This document shows positions 1-7,608 of a stretch of DNA of 64,000 nt, one piece after another. The first letter of the stretch is position 1. Each line of letters opens with the position of its first letter. The notes under the pieces were generated by a model that did not search any database, had not been told where the DNA came from, and saw only the letters and a program-made list of their open reading frames with translations. The DNA comes from Billgrantia montanilacus (GTDB taxonomy: Bacteria; Pseudomonadota; Gammaproteobacteria; Pseudomonadales; Halomonadaceae): the NCBI RefSeq assembly GCF_003336675.1, contig NZ_QPII01000010.1:5307-69306 (forward strand). Reading direction: 5' to 3'. Both the position numbers and the translations under genes were made by a program.

Positions 1-331
1 CCTTCCGTCGTTCCTCTGCCTGAAAACGTTGAAACTTTTTTAGGATGTCATTCTCTTCCTCAAGCTCCGATACGCGGCGCTTCAGGCGAGCGACCTCATC
101 CTACTCCTGGATCTTCTGCTTAGCATCAGGCGGGGCTTTCTTGACCCGTTTCATGGCGAACTGTCCCTCTCGGTATTCCTTTCGCCAGCGTGACAGCATG
201 AAGGGGTGAATATCCAGCGCTTCGGCAACGCCTTTGACGCTCCGGTGGGCTTGATGGCTCCATTCCACTGCCTTGACTTTGAACTCAATGCTGTACCGCT
301 GTGTTTTCTTCCCCGTGATCATCTCGGGCAT
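1..331 (-). pseudogene. IS3-family transposase OrfA, interrupted by a stop codon and cut by the window edge
   Basis: The first 70 or so codons encode a typical IS3-family OrfA: basic N-terminus, then a helix-turn-helix (VKGVAEALDIHPFMLSRWRK) for binding the element ends. The frame is broken by TAG at about 101-103. The same frame then continues without a stop to the window edge as DEVARLKRRVSELEEENDIL, which is the leucine zipper expected next in OrfA. The stop therefore looks like a CAG-to-TAG nonsense change rather than the natural end. OrfB, if present, lies outside the window. The element sits at the distal end of the integron cassette array. Confidence 0.85.
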
Positions 332-360
332 CGGTTCTCTCCTATCTGGGAGTTATCGAT

Positions 361-388
361 GCGTGTCCACTGGGGTGGGGGAAGTCCA
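361..388. repeat. Probable terminal inverted repeat of the IS3 element
   Basis: Upstream of OrfA the minus strand reads TGGACTTCCCCCACCCCAGT followed by GGACACG. A TGGACTTCCCCC-type tip followed by GTGGACAC is what IS3-family ends look like. The partner end is outside the window, so the exact tip and any target duplication cannot be confirmed. Confidence 0.5.
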
Positions 389-430
389 GGGGCGACAACA
401 GCCGATTGTTATGCGATTGCACTGTTATAC
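389..430 (-). other. Possible attC half-site interrupted by the IS3 insertion
   Basis: The stretch after the hydrolase gene (minus-strand direction) begins with TATAACA, like the outer core of the other attC sites here, and has internal complementarity (AACAATCGGCTGTTGT). The opposite GCGTTA-type end is missing because the IS3 tip starts there. By position it should be the attC of the cassette carrying the 456-1703 gene. Weak on its own; the neighbouring array supports it. Confidence 0.35.
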
Positions 431-455
431 TTGAAACGAAGATTCAAAACGCCTT

Positions 456-1703
456 CTATTGCTGATTTTTCTGATGCTCCACAAGTTCGTGAGCAATGAA
501 GTCCCACCCGAACCGAACAAGGGTGTCGCGATTTTGGGCGAGACCGTGTTTGTTAAGCACTTGCCTGACGGCCCGCACATTCAGCAATCGGGGGTTGGCT
601 ACTCCAATGGATTCTTCCAGCGTTTTGAGTTCGTACCCGCAGAAGCGCACCGTCGGCAGTGGTGTTAGGGGGGGAGCAAGCTCGGGTCGGTAAGACGCGC
701 ATCCTGGTTCGGGCTCAGTCGTCTCATCGAGGCTGAGTTCGTGCGTGATCCACGGCGTGAAGTGCCCCAATGCAGTTCTATTGGCCTTACCTTGGGGCGG
801 CGAATCCCCGGCTCTATAGCTTCCACTCTGCCAAAGCGTTCCGAACCTGCGGCCAAAGGGAAATGCTTTCCTTGTGGCGTTATCGGTTTCTGAGGTCACC
901 GTCATAAGCATGCGTGCACATGGCTTGCCTTCGCAGTCGGCGGGGATGTTGGTCAGATGCTCAAACCTGGCTGCCTCGAAAGCTGGGTTGAAGAGCACGA
1001 CTAGGTTGGTGTAGCTCCTCATGTACTCCTCGCGCGCATCAGAGTCGTCCATGACCGAAAGCCGGCGCATACGCTCTCCCAGCAATTGAGCATAAGCGGA
1101 ATAGATCATCGCGCCACCAAAGCTGTGTCCGGCAACAACCAGCATCGGGTCCGTTCCATCACATGTGCCGCGCCGAGCTATCAACTCCCGCTTGGCCAGC
1201 TCCAACGTATTGATGATTGACGATGCTCCTGATTCACCAATACGGTGCGCTGCTTCCTTCCGCCCCCAGAAGGACAAGACATGGAAGGGGGAATGCCAAG
1301 ACTTCCCGCGCCACCCGATGTACACGCCGACGATGGGCCGAGGCCGCTCAACCGTTTGCGTCATCAGGTAAGCAAGCGACTCTTTCATCTCGGCGACATT
1401 GCCATCGCCTTCGCGAGCGCTGTAACTCCAGCCGTGAGCATACGCAATAATCAATGGCGGTGGTTCCGCGCATGTGTCACCCAGTTCGACGATGTGCTCA
1501 TACGCGCGTTCCAACTGACCACGATCATGCAGCCATCCCTGATCGTCCATCTCTACGAAGAACAAATCCGCCGACCGACCATCCACCGAGATGGTTTCAT
1601 GATCAAAGGGAGCCGTATCAGCACTCCTGTGCTGCTTCATACTGACACAGCCAAGAAGCGCTGAAGTTAGAAGCATTAGCAGTGCTCCTGTCACGATTCT
1701 CAT
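456..1703 (-). CDS. Lipoprotein with alpha/beta-hydrolase signature (integron cassette gene)
   Basis: A 415-residue protein. It starts with a lipoprotein signal peptide: hydrophobic residues 5-18 followed by the lipobox LLGC with Cys19 as the lipidation site, so it should be membrane-anchored in the periplasm. The middle contains VVAGHSFGGAMIYSAYAQ, the GxSxG nucleophile elbow of alpha/beta hydrolases; a histidine late in the chain (ALGHFTPW region) could complete the triad. No family is recognised beyond the fold, and the substrate is unknown. It is the most distal cassette of the array; its own attC seems to be cut by the IS3 insertion just downstream. The fold is moderately certain, the activity is inferred. 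Confidence 0.75.
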   Translation of the reverse strand: MRIVTGALLMLLTSALLGCVSMKQHRSADTAPFDHETISVDGRSADLFFVEMDDQGWLHDRGQLERAYEHIVELGDTCAEPPPLIIAYAHGWSYSAREGDGNVAEMKESLAYLMTQTVERPRPIVGVYIGWRGKSWHSPFHVLSFWGRKEAAHRIGESGASSIINTLELAKRELIARRGTCDGTDPMLVVAGHSFGGAMIYSAYAQLLGERMRRLSVMDDSDAREEYMRSYTNLVVLFNPAFEAARFEHLTNIPADCEGKPCARMLMTVTSETDNATRKAFPFGRRFGTLWQSGSYRAGDSPPQGKANRTALGHFTPWITHELSLDETTEPEPGCASYRPELAPPLTPLPTVRFCGYELKTLEESIGVANPRLLNVRAVRQVLNKHGLAQNRDTLVRFGWDFIAHELVEHQKNQQ

Positions 1704-1718
1704 AACTCACCTTCATGC

Positions 1719-1770
1719 ATAACGTCAAAATCAGGTGCGCCGTAGGCGTCGCTTGGATTTACTTGTTATA
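1719..1770 (-). other. attC recombination site (cassette of the 1773-3200 gene)
   Basis: A 52-nt imperfect palindrome directly after the HEPN-like gene. On the minus strand it begins TATAACAAG and ends GACGTTATGC, with a central CGACGCCTACGGCGC hairpin. The AAC and GTT cores are those cut by IntI. It is the shortest and least well paired site of the array. Confidence 0.7.
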
Positions 1771-1772
1771 TT

Positions 1773-3200
1773 TTATTCACCTAGAATTTCACTCATCACC
1801 CAATTAACAATAGCAATTCTGATGTATCGACTAAAATTGAAATAGTCATCTGTTTTTTCCTGAAATGAGAAAGCAATCTCCCTTTGCATATTCATTGAAT
1901 ATTCATCGAAGTAAAATTTACCTGCATGGAAGTGGCTAGACCTAACACTATAAAAGTAGTCGGACAACTTCCTGTCAAAATCATCCCTTCCATACTTAAC
2001 CATAAAATCAGAAAAGCTTAGCTTTTCAAACTTAGAAAGAGCCTCAATCGAACATATTTTATACGACTGCTCAAGTGTAGGTTGGTTTCTACCTAGTGTT
2101 AATGCGATATTGTACATTCTACAGCAAGACAAAAATACTTCTTTTTTACTCTCTTCCAAATTTGATATATTTTTAAAGTACTTCCTAATATCTGTAGGGA
2201 CAATAATTTCTTCTACTGGGTAATGTGGGCTTTCACTTATTGGCTTGAAAACAGGTTTAGCCTTGCTATTACAGTTTTTTCTAGTTATTTCATGGGTAGA
2301 AAAAAGCTCTTCTAAGAAGTCATTATTTGATATTGTATCGTATGTTTGTACTCCTAAAAATTCGTACCCACCATCACTCTTCTCCATAGAAAAGTTCAAA
2401 GCCATTTTTCCTGAGTGAAAAGAATTCACATGATCACTATCAGACATGCTTTTCAAACCATAATGATTATCCTTGACAGCAAGTCCAAGCTCGTAATCTA
2501 AAAAACCCGTTCGGAATCTACTCAGAGAGAATTCATCACCCTGCTTAATGGTAAAAACTCTGAATTCTGAGTTCATTGTTTCAAACCCAACATCGAGAAG
2601 TACTGATAGGTATGCATTGGTGTTTCGAGTGTGATTATAAGCAAGACTCCTTGCATGTTCGACGTTTACGGCTTCTATTTCCGTATCAAGCAGCACGATT
2701 TGCTCGGTCATCGGCTCTTGCTTACTTGTCCATTCGTGTGGTTTTATTAAGAACCTATAATCTGAATTAATAAAATATTCATCTCTCATCGGATGTGAGT
2801 TGAAAATACTAGAATATGTTCTAACCGTGTACTTCTTTAAGCCACCGTTGTGTTCACCACCTATCAGCTCATCCAATAAACTTAGCACATGATATTTTAA
2901 ATGGATTTCATTAAAGTGTTTTGGCCCGCTCAATAGCATCAACTCAATGCCAAGTATTTCACTTTCACTTAACTTGAATGCAAGCTCAAACTTACACTCA
3001 TCTCCATTGATGATATTATTAGTTAAAAAACTCAAACTTTTTGATTTATCAGCATTATCAGTTGTTGTCGATTGAAGCACTTCCTCACTAGTAGATGTGA
3101 CAACTGCCTGGATTCTATTTAAAGTATCTGAATTTATATTATACTTCTTCTTGTGCGTATATCGAATAATACTATCCACAACACCCCTTTCAAATATCAA
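1773..3200 (-). CDS. AT-rich cassette gene with C-terminal HEPN-like R-x4-H motif
   Basis: A 475-residue protein without recognisable N-terminal family. The C-terminal part is helical and contains YSVRSSHFHAGKF, with Arg420 and His425 giving the R-x(4)-H signature of HEPN ribonuclease/toxin domains; the preceding helices (from about 330) fit the HEPN bundle. Large proteins with a unique N-terminal part and a C-terminal RSxxxHxG segment are known from abortive-infection systems such as ApeA, so an RNase role in phage defence is a reasonable inference, not shown. Codon use is strikingly AT-rich next to its GC-rich neighbours, indicating an unrelated donor. It forms one cassette with the attC at 1719-1770. 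Confidence 0.7.
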   Translation of the reverse strand: MIFERGVVDSIIRYTHKKKYNINSDTLNRIQAVVTSTSEEVLQSTTTDNADKSKSLSFLTNNIINGDECKFELAFKLSESEILGIELMLLSGPKHFNEIHLKYHVLSLLDELIGGEHNGGLKKYTVRTYSSIFNSHPMRDEYFINSDYRFLIKPHEWTSKQEPMTEQIVLLDTEIEAVNVEHARSLAYNHTRNTNAYLSVLLDVGFETMNSEFRVFTIKQGDEFSLSRFRTGFLDYELGLAVKDNHYGLKSMSDSDHVNSFHSGKMALNFSMEKSDGGYEFLGVQTYDTISNNDFLEELFSTHEITRKNCNSKAKPVFKPISESPHYPVEEIIVPTDIRKYFKNISNLEESKKEVFLSCCRMYNIALTLGRNQPTLEQSYKICSIEALSKFEKLSFSDFMVKYGRDDFDRKLSDYFYSVRSSHFHAGKFYFDEYSMNMQREIAFSFQEKTDDYFNFSRYIRIAIVNWVMSEILGE

Positions 3201-3216
3201 TTTCTAATGAAAAATA

Positions 3217-3288
3217 TAACGCCCAGCGTAACCGGACGGCTTTGGAGCGGCAGCAGAAAAGCCGGTCCGTGTTGACGCTGTTGTTAAA
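3217..3288 (-). other. attC recombination site (cassette of the 3292-3930 gene)
   Basis: The best-preserved site of the array. On the minus strand it runs from TTTAACAACAGCGTCAACAC to the closing GGGCGTTAT. The outer arms (AGCGT-AACCGGAC-GGCTTT against AAAGCC-GGTCCGTGTTGACGCT) pair along almost the full 72 nt, leaving extrahelical bases as in VCR-type sites. Confidence 0.9.
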
Positions 3289-3291
3289 GGT

Positions 3292-3930
3292 TCAGAAATA
3301 GCGTTTGAACTCACAGAGATGCCGGTAGACAGAACCGATATACTCTGAGTACTGAGCGCTGAAACCCTCCTTTTGCAGCAACCGTGCTATGTCCTCTCCG
3401 GAATATTTTCTTCGATTTTTACAGTATGTAACGAATTCATAAAACCGGTTCCAGTCCAATGGATGGAGCGCCTGCTTGTTGGCCAGATTAACGAAACGAC
3501 TAAACAGCGCATCACACATCGGTGATAGCTTTGGCTCTAGCTTCTCTTTCGACGGAATACTCAATCTCCGCCTACTGCTATGGGCCTTGTTGTATTCTGA
3601 GAGAATCCTCTTCCCATGCTCGCTGGCAACCTTGACATATTCGTCATAGGTTGGCGGATCGTTTGGGACCCAACGCGACGCCCTAACCTCGAATGAAACA
3701 TACTCAGCATCGTTCGGAACGCATATAAACTGAACGATGAAGTCTTTATACTGTGTATTCCCTGTATATTCTAGGTTCAAAATGTCAAAACCACTTTCCC
3801 CCATGAAATCTTTTTCATATCTAGGGGTGTACGACCCGAGAGATGCCACCATCTTATTGAGGCGATGAACGAAATCTCTGGGCAGACAGTCCGCTTTAAT
3901 CTTAATCGGTGGAAGAGGCTCGTCAGACAT
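3292..3930 (-). CDS. Integron cassette protein of unknown function
   Basis: A 212-residue soluble protein. The start is placed at the ATG at 3930 (MSDEPLPPIK), because an upstream in-frame ATG lies inside the neighbouring attC. No family is recognised. The sequence has a mixed alpha/beta N-terminal half with a patch of conserved-looking aromatic and charged residues (FEVRASRWVPNDPPTYDEY) and a basic, helical C-terminal third (RRKYSGEDIARLLQKEGFS). No signal peptide or membrane segment. It is followed at once by its attC (3217-3288), and its stop almost touches the site, as usual for a cassette. No role is assigned. Confidence 0.7.
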   Translation of the reverse strand: MSDEPLPPIKIKADCLPRDFVHRLNKMVASLGSYTPRYEKDFMGESGFDILNLEYTGNTQYKDFIVQFICVPNDAEYVSFEVRASRWVPNDPPTYDEYVKVASEHGKRILSEYNKAHSSRRRLSIPSKEKLEPKLSPMCDALFSRFVNLANKQALHPLDWNRFYEFVTYCKNRRKYSGEDIARLLQKEGFSAQYSEYIGSVYRHLCEFKRYF

Positions 3931-3945
3931 CGTTTTGTCTCCCTT

Positions 3946-4013
3946 TAACGCCTTGCTCACCGGAAAATCAGGAGCGCAGCGAGTAATTTTTCCGCGTACA
4001 GCAACTCGTTAGA
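3946..4013 (-). other. attC recombination site (cassette of the 4024-4998 gene)
   Basis: A 68-nt imperfect palindrome. On the minus strand it opens with TCTAACGAGTTGCT and closes with GAGCAAGGCGTTA. Arms TTGCT-GTAC-GCGGAAAA and TTTTCC-GGTG-AGCAA pair, with an unpaired centre. Typical length and cores for a chromosomal-integron attC. Confidence 0.88.
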
Positions 4014-4023
4014 CGATAACACG

Positions 4024-4998
4024 CTATAACATCGCTAAATCTAAAAAGGAGGCCCGCGCAGCATCATCGACTATAGGGAATTGTGCACAATGCATGGCAG
4101 ATGGAGAGACTTGATCTGAATAGACGCTTATCGAATGTTCCAAGGTCGATAACGAAATTGCCAAGCCTGTAACATCTGCTTCAAACAGCGATTGCAGCAT
4201 TGCGTGGCTTTCGCGCGGGAACGTTTTTTTGTAGATATCATTATAAGCAGGCTGAAAATACCGAATTAAACCAGCCTCTATCAAATCAATACGATTTTCG
4301 CGGGTGTACTCTGCGTTCATGAGGCGGTCCAGCCTATCTTCACCGCTCTCAAAATTATTAACTGCAGGAACCCCACCCCCCATAAACATATAGTTTTTGT
4401 ACTGCTCGTAGCTATACAGAAGCACATGTGACTCGCTATCGGGATATCTATCAGACAAATCGGCCAATACCTTCTGGAAAGAACCGTGGCCTTGCTTTCC
4501 CGTTTTTCCAATTAGCCGCTGCAAAGCGTCAGAACTACCATTATCGCCGAATGACTGCCCAATATATTCGACCTTTAAATTCGCAGCCCCTGCGAGTTCC
4601 ACTTGGCAAAATCGGACTACATCATGCAGTCGAAGTTGAATAGGGACAACGCCGCCAGCAATGAACCTTAGGTGTATATGCGGAAATTCTGTTTCTCCAA
4701 GCGAGGTAATCGGCAAGTTGGTCGGGTTGGGAAATTCAAATGGAACAGCCTTTTTCTCGTCTTCGTGACTGACAATGAACGCACCAACAATCTTTGATCC
4801 TTGACCCTCTATACGCAGAGACTCTGGATCCAACACAATTCTTTTTCTCCTTGCGATTAAATAAATGTTGTATCTCTTGAGTTCCACTCTTAGCGGCCCT
4901 TCGATTTCATATAACTCCGAGGGTCTGAAGATCCAAGGGTCAGTAGAAACGAGTTCTAAGAGACCCTCAACTTCATGCAATCGAACTTTGTTCACCAC
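4024..4998 (-). CDS. GIY-YIG-like nuclease domain protein (integron cassette gene)
   Basis: A 324-residue protein with a GTG start (GTG-GTG) behind a GGAG ribosome site. The first ~135 residues are mostly beta-strand and unassigned. From about 140 the order of motifs resembles a GIY-YIG nuclease: VEYIGQS (Tyr145-Gly147), an arginine in LQRLIG (Arg161), a histidine at about 171, then IEAGLIRYFQPAYN with Glu241 (metal ligand position) and Asn253. The first GIY tripeptide is degenerate, so this is a divergent member at best. A DNA-cutting role in defence or mobility is inferred from the motif pattern only. It forms a cassette with attC 3946-4013. Confidence 0.6.
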   Translation of the reverse strand: MVNKVRLHEVEGLLELVSTDPWIFRPSELYEIEGPLRVELKRYNIYLIARRKRIVLDPESLRIEGQGSKIVGAFIVSHEDEKKAVPFEFPNPTNLPITSLGETEFPHIHLRFIAGGVVPIQLRLHDVVRFCQVELAGAANLKVEYIGQSFGDNGSSDALQRLIGKTGKQGHGSFQKVLADLSDRYPDSESHVLLYSYEQYKNYMFMGGGVPAVNNFESGEDRLDRLMNAEYTRENRIDLIEAGLIRYFQPAYNDIYKKTFPRESHAMLQSLFEADVTGLAISLSTLEHSISVYSDQVSPSAMHCAQFPIVDDAARASFLDLAML

Positions 4999-5019
4999 GC
5001 CTTCTCCATCTTTGTCGTC

Positions 5020-5113
5020 TAACGCCTGAGCTCAGGTGCGTATGCGGCGCCAGCCGCTTTGCGGCTGCAAAGCAGCTGGCGGGTCTAACATCCCCTGCAG
5101 CGACTTGTTAGTT
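5020..5113 (-). other. attC recombination site (cassette of the 5108-6811 gene)
   Basis: A ~94-nt site that overlaps the stop codon of the 567-residue cassette gene. On the minus strand it starts AACTAACAAGTCGCTGCAGG and ends CTGAGCTCAGGCGTTAGA, with an inner long hairpin (CCGCCAGCTGCTTTG-CAGCC / GGCTGGCG). Longer than the other sites in this array. Confidence 0.85.
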
Positions 5114-6811
5114 TCCACTCTCGCAACGGCTTTCATACTCAGAAAATCCTTCAACGATAAGCTCCAGTGACTCATCGCAGCGTTGGCAAAGCGAAGTAAA
5201 ATGACGCTTGAACTCGCCGAATTCCTTCAAAATCCGCTTGCTCTCACTAGTCGCTTCTGTACCCCATCGATGCCCGCGAACCAGGGACCTCAGGTTGTGT
5301 AGTTCGTGGAAGGGGCCCATGACTTCATATGCATGATCTTCTTCAAACCCCAGCCCGATCAGACAACGCTCAAGAAGCTTCAGTTGGCGCATGTTCGCCG
5401 TTGGCGCTTGACCAAGTTCAATCGCCTTGGCCTTCAACCACTTCTGGACTAACCCTTCAACAAGCAATTGGTCTAGCCCCATTACTTCATTTGCCCATTC
5501 GTCTCGAGATGTGGTTACGGGGTATTGAACCTCATCAAGCTTATCCGGATCGGGCAGTATCCACCACGGGCAGCTGCTGTCAAGTAGGGCACGCAGCCGA
5601 CTCTTCAAGGCGGGGAGCGGGTCGTATTCGTCATACCACTGCCCTTCAAAATCCGTAGTAAACGCTCTTTTAGAAAGGCCGGTCTTTGGCGCTTCGTTAT
5701 ATTGCTTCCAATGTAGCTGTTCCTCGTATGGAAGACGCCGAAGATAAACGAGATACGTATGCACTTGACCCGCTTGGTTGATGTCGTACGTTTCAAGGTG
5801 CCAAGCGCCACGGCAAGTTATTGAACGGTCTTGCAGCGTGTATTTTTGCCGATCAGCCTTGTACTTAGAGAGCACCTCCGGCCGAAAATAGGCGGGACTG
5901 AGTTCGAAAGGCAAATTCGATTTTGTGAAATAGTTAACTGTAGCGCCGGGTGCACAAGATATTTCTACTATCCGCTTATTCTTCCAATCCTGTGCGATGA
6001 AGCTCGCATACTCCTTACCCTCTTCATCGTTGAGCCCCCAAATTTCATCACGGACTGATGCCGCCGTCATTTTGGGCTCAATAATCTGAACCCCGCGTGA
6101 GTAGCTGCCAACTCCAGGCTGGACGGTGAGCCACACTGCAATCCCCGGGTACTCTGTAAGATTTCTTTCTTCTCGGCCATCTCCCCATCCGGGAAAATTA
6201 CCCTTTCGAAACCTCGTGAAGTCGAACATTCGCAAGAGCTGAGTTTGAGATGCGGCGCAATATCTCGCTAAGACATCTGACTTCACCACGATGGCTCGAC
6301 CTCCCTCAAATTCGACGTGCTTGATGCATTCCTCAATGTCTCCATGCCTGTCCAATCTGCACCAAGCGTCTCTTTCCGTAATGTGGTGAAGGTCTAGAAC
6401 CTGCGTGATCTCTTGATTCACCTCAAAATAGGTGTGCTTATCAGCATGCCCCTCAAACGATCGACCGAAAATGATCTGAGTGGCCTCCTTTAGAATTTCG
6501 CTTCCCTCGGACTGGCAGGGCTTTTCTATCCATGCATCCTCTTGGCTTGCGACTAAGCCCCAACCTGAAAAGGGGTTAGAACTCCAACCGCGGAGATCCT
6601 GTCCATGTTCCTCAAGGTTGACATGCTGTGGGATCAGCAAGGCATATATGTATGCATGGTCAAGGGAAGCGTAGATCACCACATAGTCATCGCCTGCGTC
6701 TGCTAGGAGGAACGGCAGGATATCGTCTTGGCGGCACCACTCATCAAACTCGTCCTGGCCTTCTGGAGCCTTGAAAAGTACGAGCAAGTTTTCGGGGTTA
6801 AGGATGTCCAT
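5108..6811 (-). CDS. Large cassette protein with C-terminal HEPN-like R-x5-H motif
   Basis: A 567-residue soluble protein; no known family could be named. Residues 1-430 are mixed alpha/beta with many aromatic residues. The last ~150 residues are helical and contain ELHNLRSLVRGHRWG, where Arg508 and His514 form an R-x(5)-H motif within the range seen in HEPN RNases (R-x4-6-H). This repeats the layout of the other HEPN-like cassette (1773-3200): long unique N-terminal part plus C-terminal catalytic-looking bundle. A toxin or anti-phage effector role is therefore inferred. Composition is close to the chromosome, unlike the AT-rich sister. Its stop codon lies inside its attC, a compact cassette arrangement. 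Confidence 0.7.
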   Translation of the reverse strand: MDILNPENLLVLFKAPEGQDEFDEWCRQDDILPFLLADAGDDYVVIYASLDHAYIYALLIPQHVNLEEHGQDLRGWSSNPFSGWGLVASQEDAWIEKPCQSEGSEILKEATQIIFGRSFEGHADKHTYFEVNQEITQVLDLHHITERDAWCRLDRHGDIEECIKHVEFEGGRAIVVKSDVLARYCAASQTQLLRMFDFTRFRKGNFPGWGDGREERNLTEYPGIAVWLTVQPGVGSYSRGVQIIEPKMTAASVRDEIWGLNDEEGKEYASFIAQDWKNKRIVEISCAPGATVNYFTKSNLPFELSPAYFRPEVLSKYKADRQKYTLQDRSITCRGAWHLETYDINQAGQVHTYLVYLRRLPYEEQLHWKQYNEAPKTGLSKRAFTTDFEGQWYDEYDPLPALKSRLRALLDSSCPWWILPDPDKLDEVQYPVTTSRDEWANEVMGLDQLLVEGLVQKWLKAKAIELGQAPTANMRQLKLLERCLIGLGFEEDHAYEVMGPFHELHNLRSLVRGHRWGTEATSESKRILKEFGEFKRHFTSLCQRCDESLELIVEGFSEYESRCESGN

Positions 6812-6828
6812 ATGGCCTCAAAGGAAAC

Positions 6829-6899
6829 TAACGCCCGGCGCAGCGGACTAATTGGAGCGACGAAGGAGCGAAAACTGGGTCCGCCTGCCGCCGTTTTTT
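6829..6899 (-). other. attC recombination site (first cassette)
   Basis: A 71-nt palindrome. On the minus strand it starts AAAAAACGGCGGCAGGCGGA and ends CCGCTGCGCCGGGCGTTAG. Arms GGCGGCAGGCGGACC and AGTCCGCTGCGCC pair. The AAAAAAC core deviates from the usual YYYAAC; the GGGCGTTAG end is canonical. Confidence 0.85.
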
Positions 6900-6912
6900 A
6901 TGTACTGATTTA

Positions 6913-7173
6913 CTACGGGACATCGAACAATATCTGCCAATCCTCACCTGGATCGATGGAATTTTCATTATCATCTTCAGCACACCATGAACCAAAGAAA
7001 TCTTCTACATGCCCTTCTGACATGATATGGAGAATATTCGTTGGACGAGGATGCTTGCGTGCGAGATATCCGAGCCGATACCAATCTTCCTTATCGTGGA
7101 AGTGGACACCCTCCATGACGATGTCCGTCACATGTAAAAGAACTTCGTCTTGAAGCTCAAATGATTCCGACAC
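6913..7173 (-). CDS. First cassette gene, probably 5'-truncated; unknown function
   Basis: An acidic protein of at least 86 residues counted from a GTG at 7173 ([14 protein letters not shown]), with no recognised family. The frame stays open upstream to about 7260 and reads like protein there too ([20 protein letters not shown]), but no ATG with a ribosome site is present before it runs into the integrase stub. The natural start was therefore probably lost in the deletion that joined this cassette to intI, and the GTG may not be used. Followed by its attC at 6829-6899. Expression and function are doubtful. Confidence 0.5.
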   Translation of the reverse strand: MSESFELQDEVLLHVTDIVMEGVHFHDKEDWYRLGYLARKHPRPTNILHIMSEGHVEDFFGSWCAEDDNENSIDPGEDWQILFDVP

Positions 7174-7253
7174 GTTCTTCTCAACCGATGCCTCAAGCAG
7201 CTCAGATTGCAGTTGGGCGACATCTAGAAAACAGCGAGAATATTCATAAATAT

Positions 7254-7385
7254 CGAAGCCAGGGAACCGACATCCGCACCGTTCAGGAATTGCTGGGGCA
7301 CAAGAGCGTGGAAACCACTCAGATTTATACGCATGTGCTGGGCAAGGGCTTTGCCGGCGTGCGCAGCCCTCTGGAATCAGGGTAA
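7254..7385 (+). pseudogene. C-terminal stub of integron integrase IntI
   Basis: About 43 codons ending at TAA 7383-7385 encode [20 protein letters not shown] followed by [16 protein letters not shown]. This is the C-terminal end of an IntI tyrosine recombinase: the LLGH motif (box II His), the nucleophilic tyrosine in IYTHVL, and the GVRSPL tail typical of integron integrases. Everything before GTDIRT is replaced by cassette sequence, so the first ~280 residues and the Arg of box I are missing. It is transcribed away from the cassettes, as intI normally is. It cannot encode an active enzyme. Confidence 0.9.
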
Positions 7386-7608
7386 GCGAGGAATCCGGGC
7401 ACGCTACCGCCAGGGGATGCCGATCCTCAGCCCCCCTCCCTTGCGGTTATTGGCCGCCGACATGCTTCCATCGGGCTGATAACCCGCTACAAAACATGTG
7501 ATTACATGCAGCTAACTAAATGAACCATCGGCATGTACAGCCGCATCTTGAGGAAAAGAGCCGAACGATGCGGGTCGGCATTGTGTCTCCCTCGCCTGAT
7601 ACCCAGCG
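7386..7608. other. Intergenic stretch after the integrase stub
   Basis: About 220 nt between the intI stop and the NERD gene stop. No gene, attC, hairpin terminator or repeat was recognised. Confidence 0.5.

Larger units (their letters stand above)
390..7385 (-). mobile_element. Remnant of a sedentary chromosomal integron (six-cassette array plus integrase stub)
   Basis: Six minus-strand genes are separated by only 50-110 nt, and those gaps are filled by attC-like imperfect palindromes placed at the 3' side of each gene, the defining layout of integron cassettes. At the right edge a plus-strand fragment encodes the C-terminus of an IntI tyrosine recombinase, which is the expected divergent orientation. 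attI, the cassette promoter and most of intI are absent. Cassette base composition varies widely (the 1773-3200 gene is clearly AT-rich, its neighbours are not), as expected for independently acquired cassettes. Confidence 0.85.
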
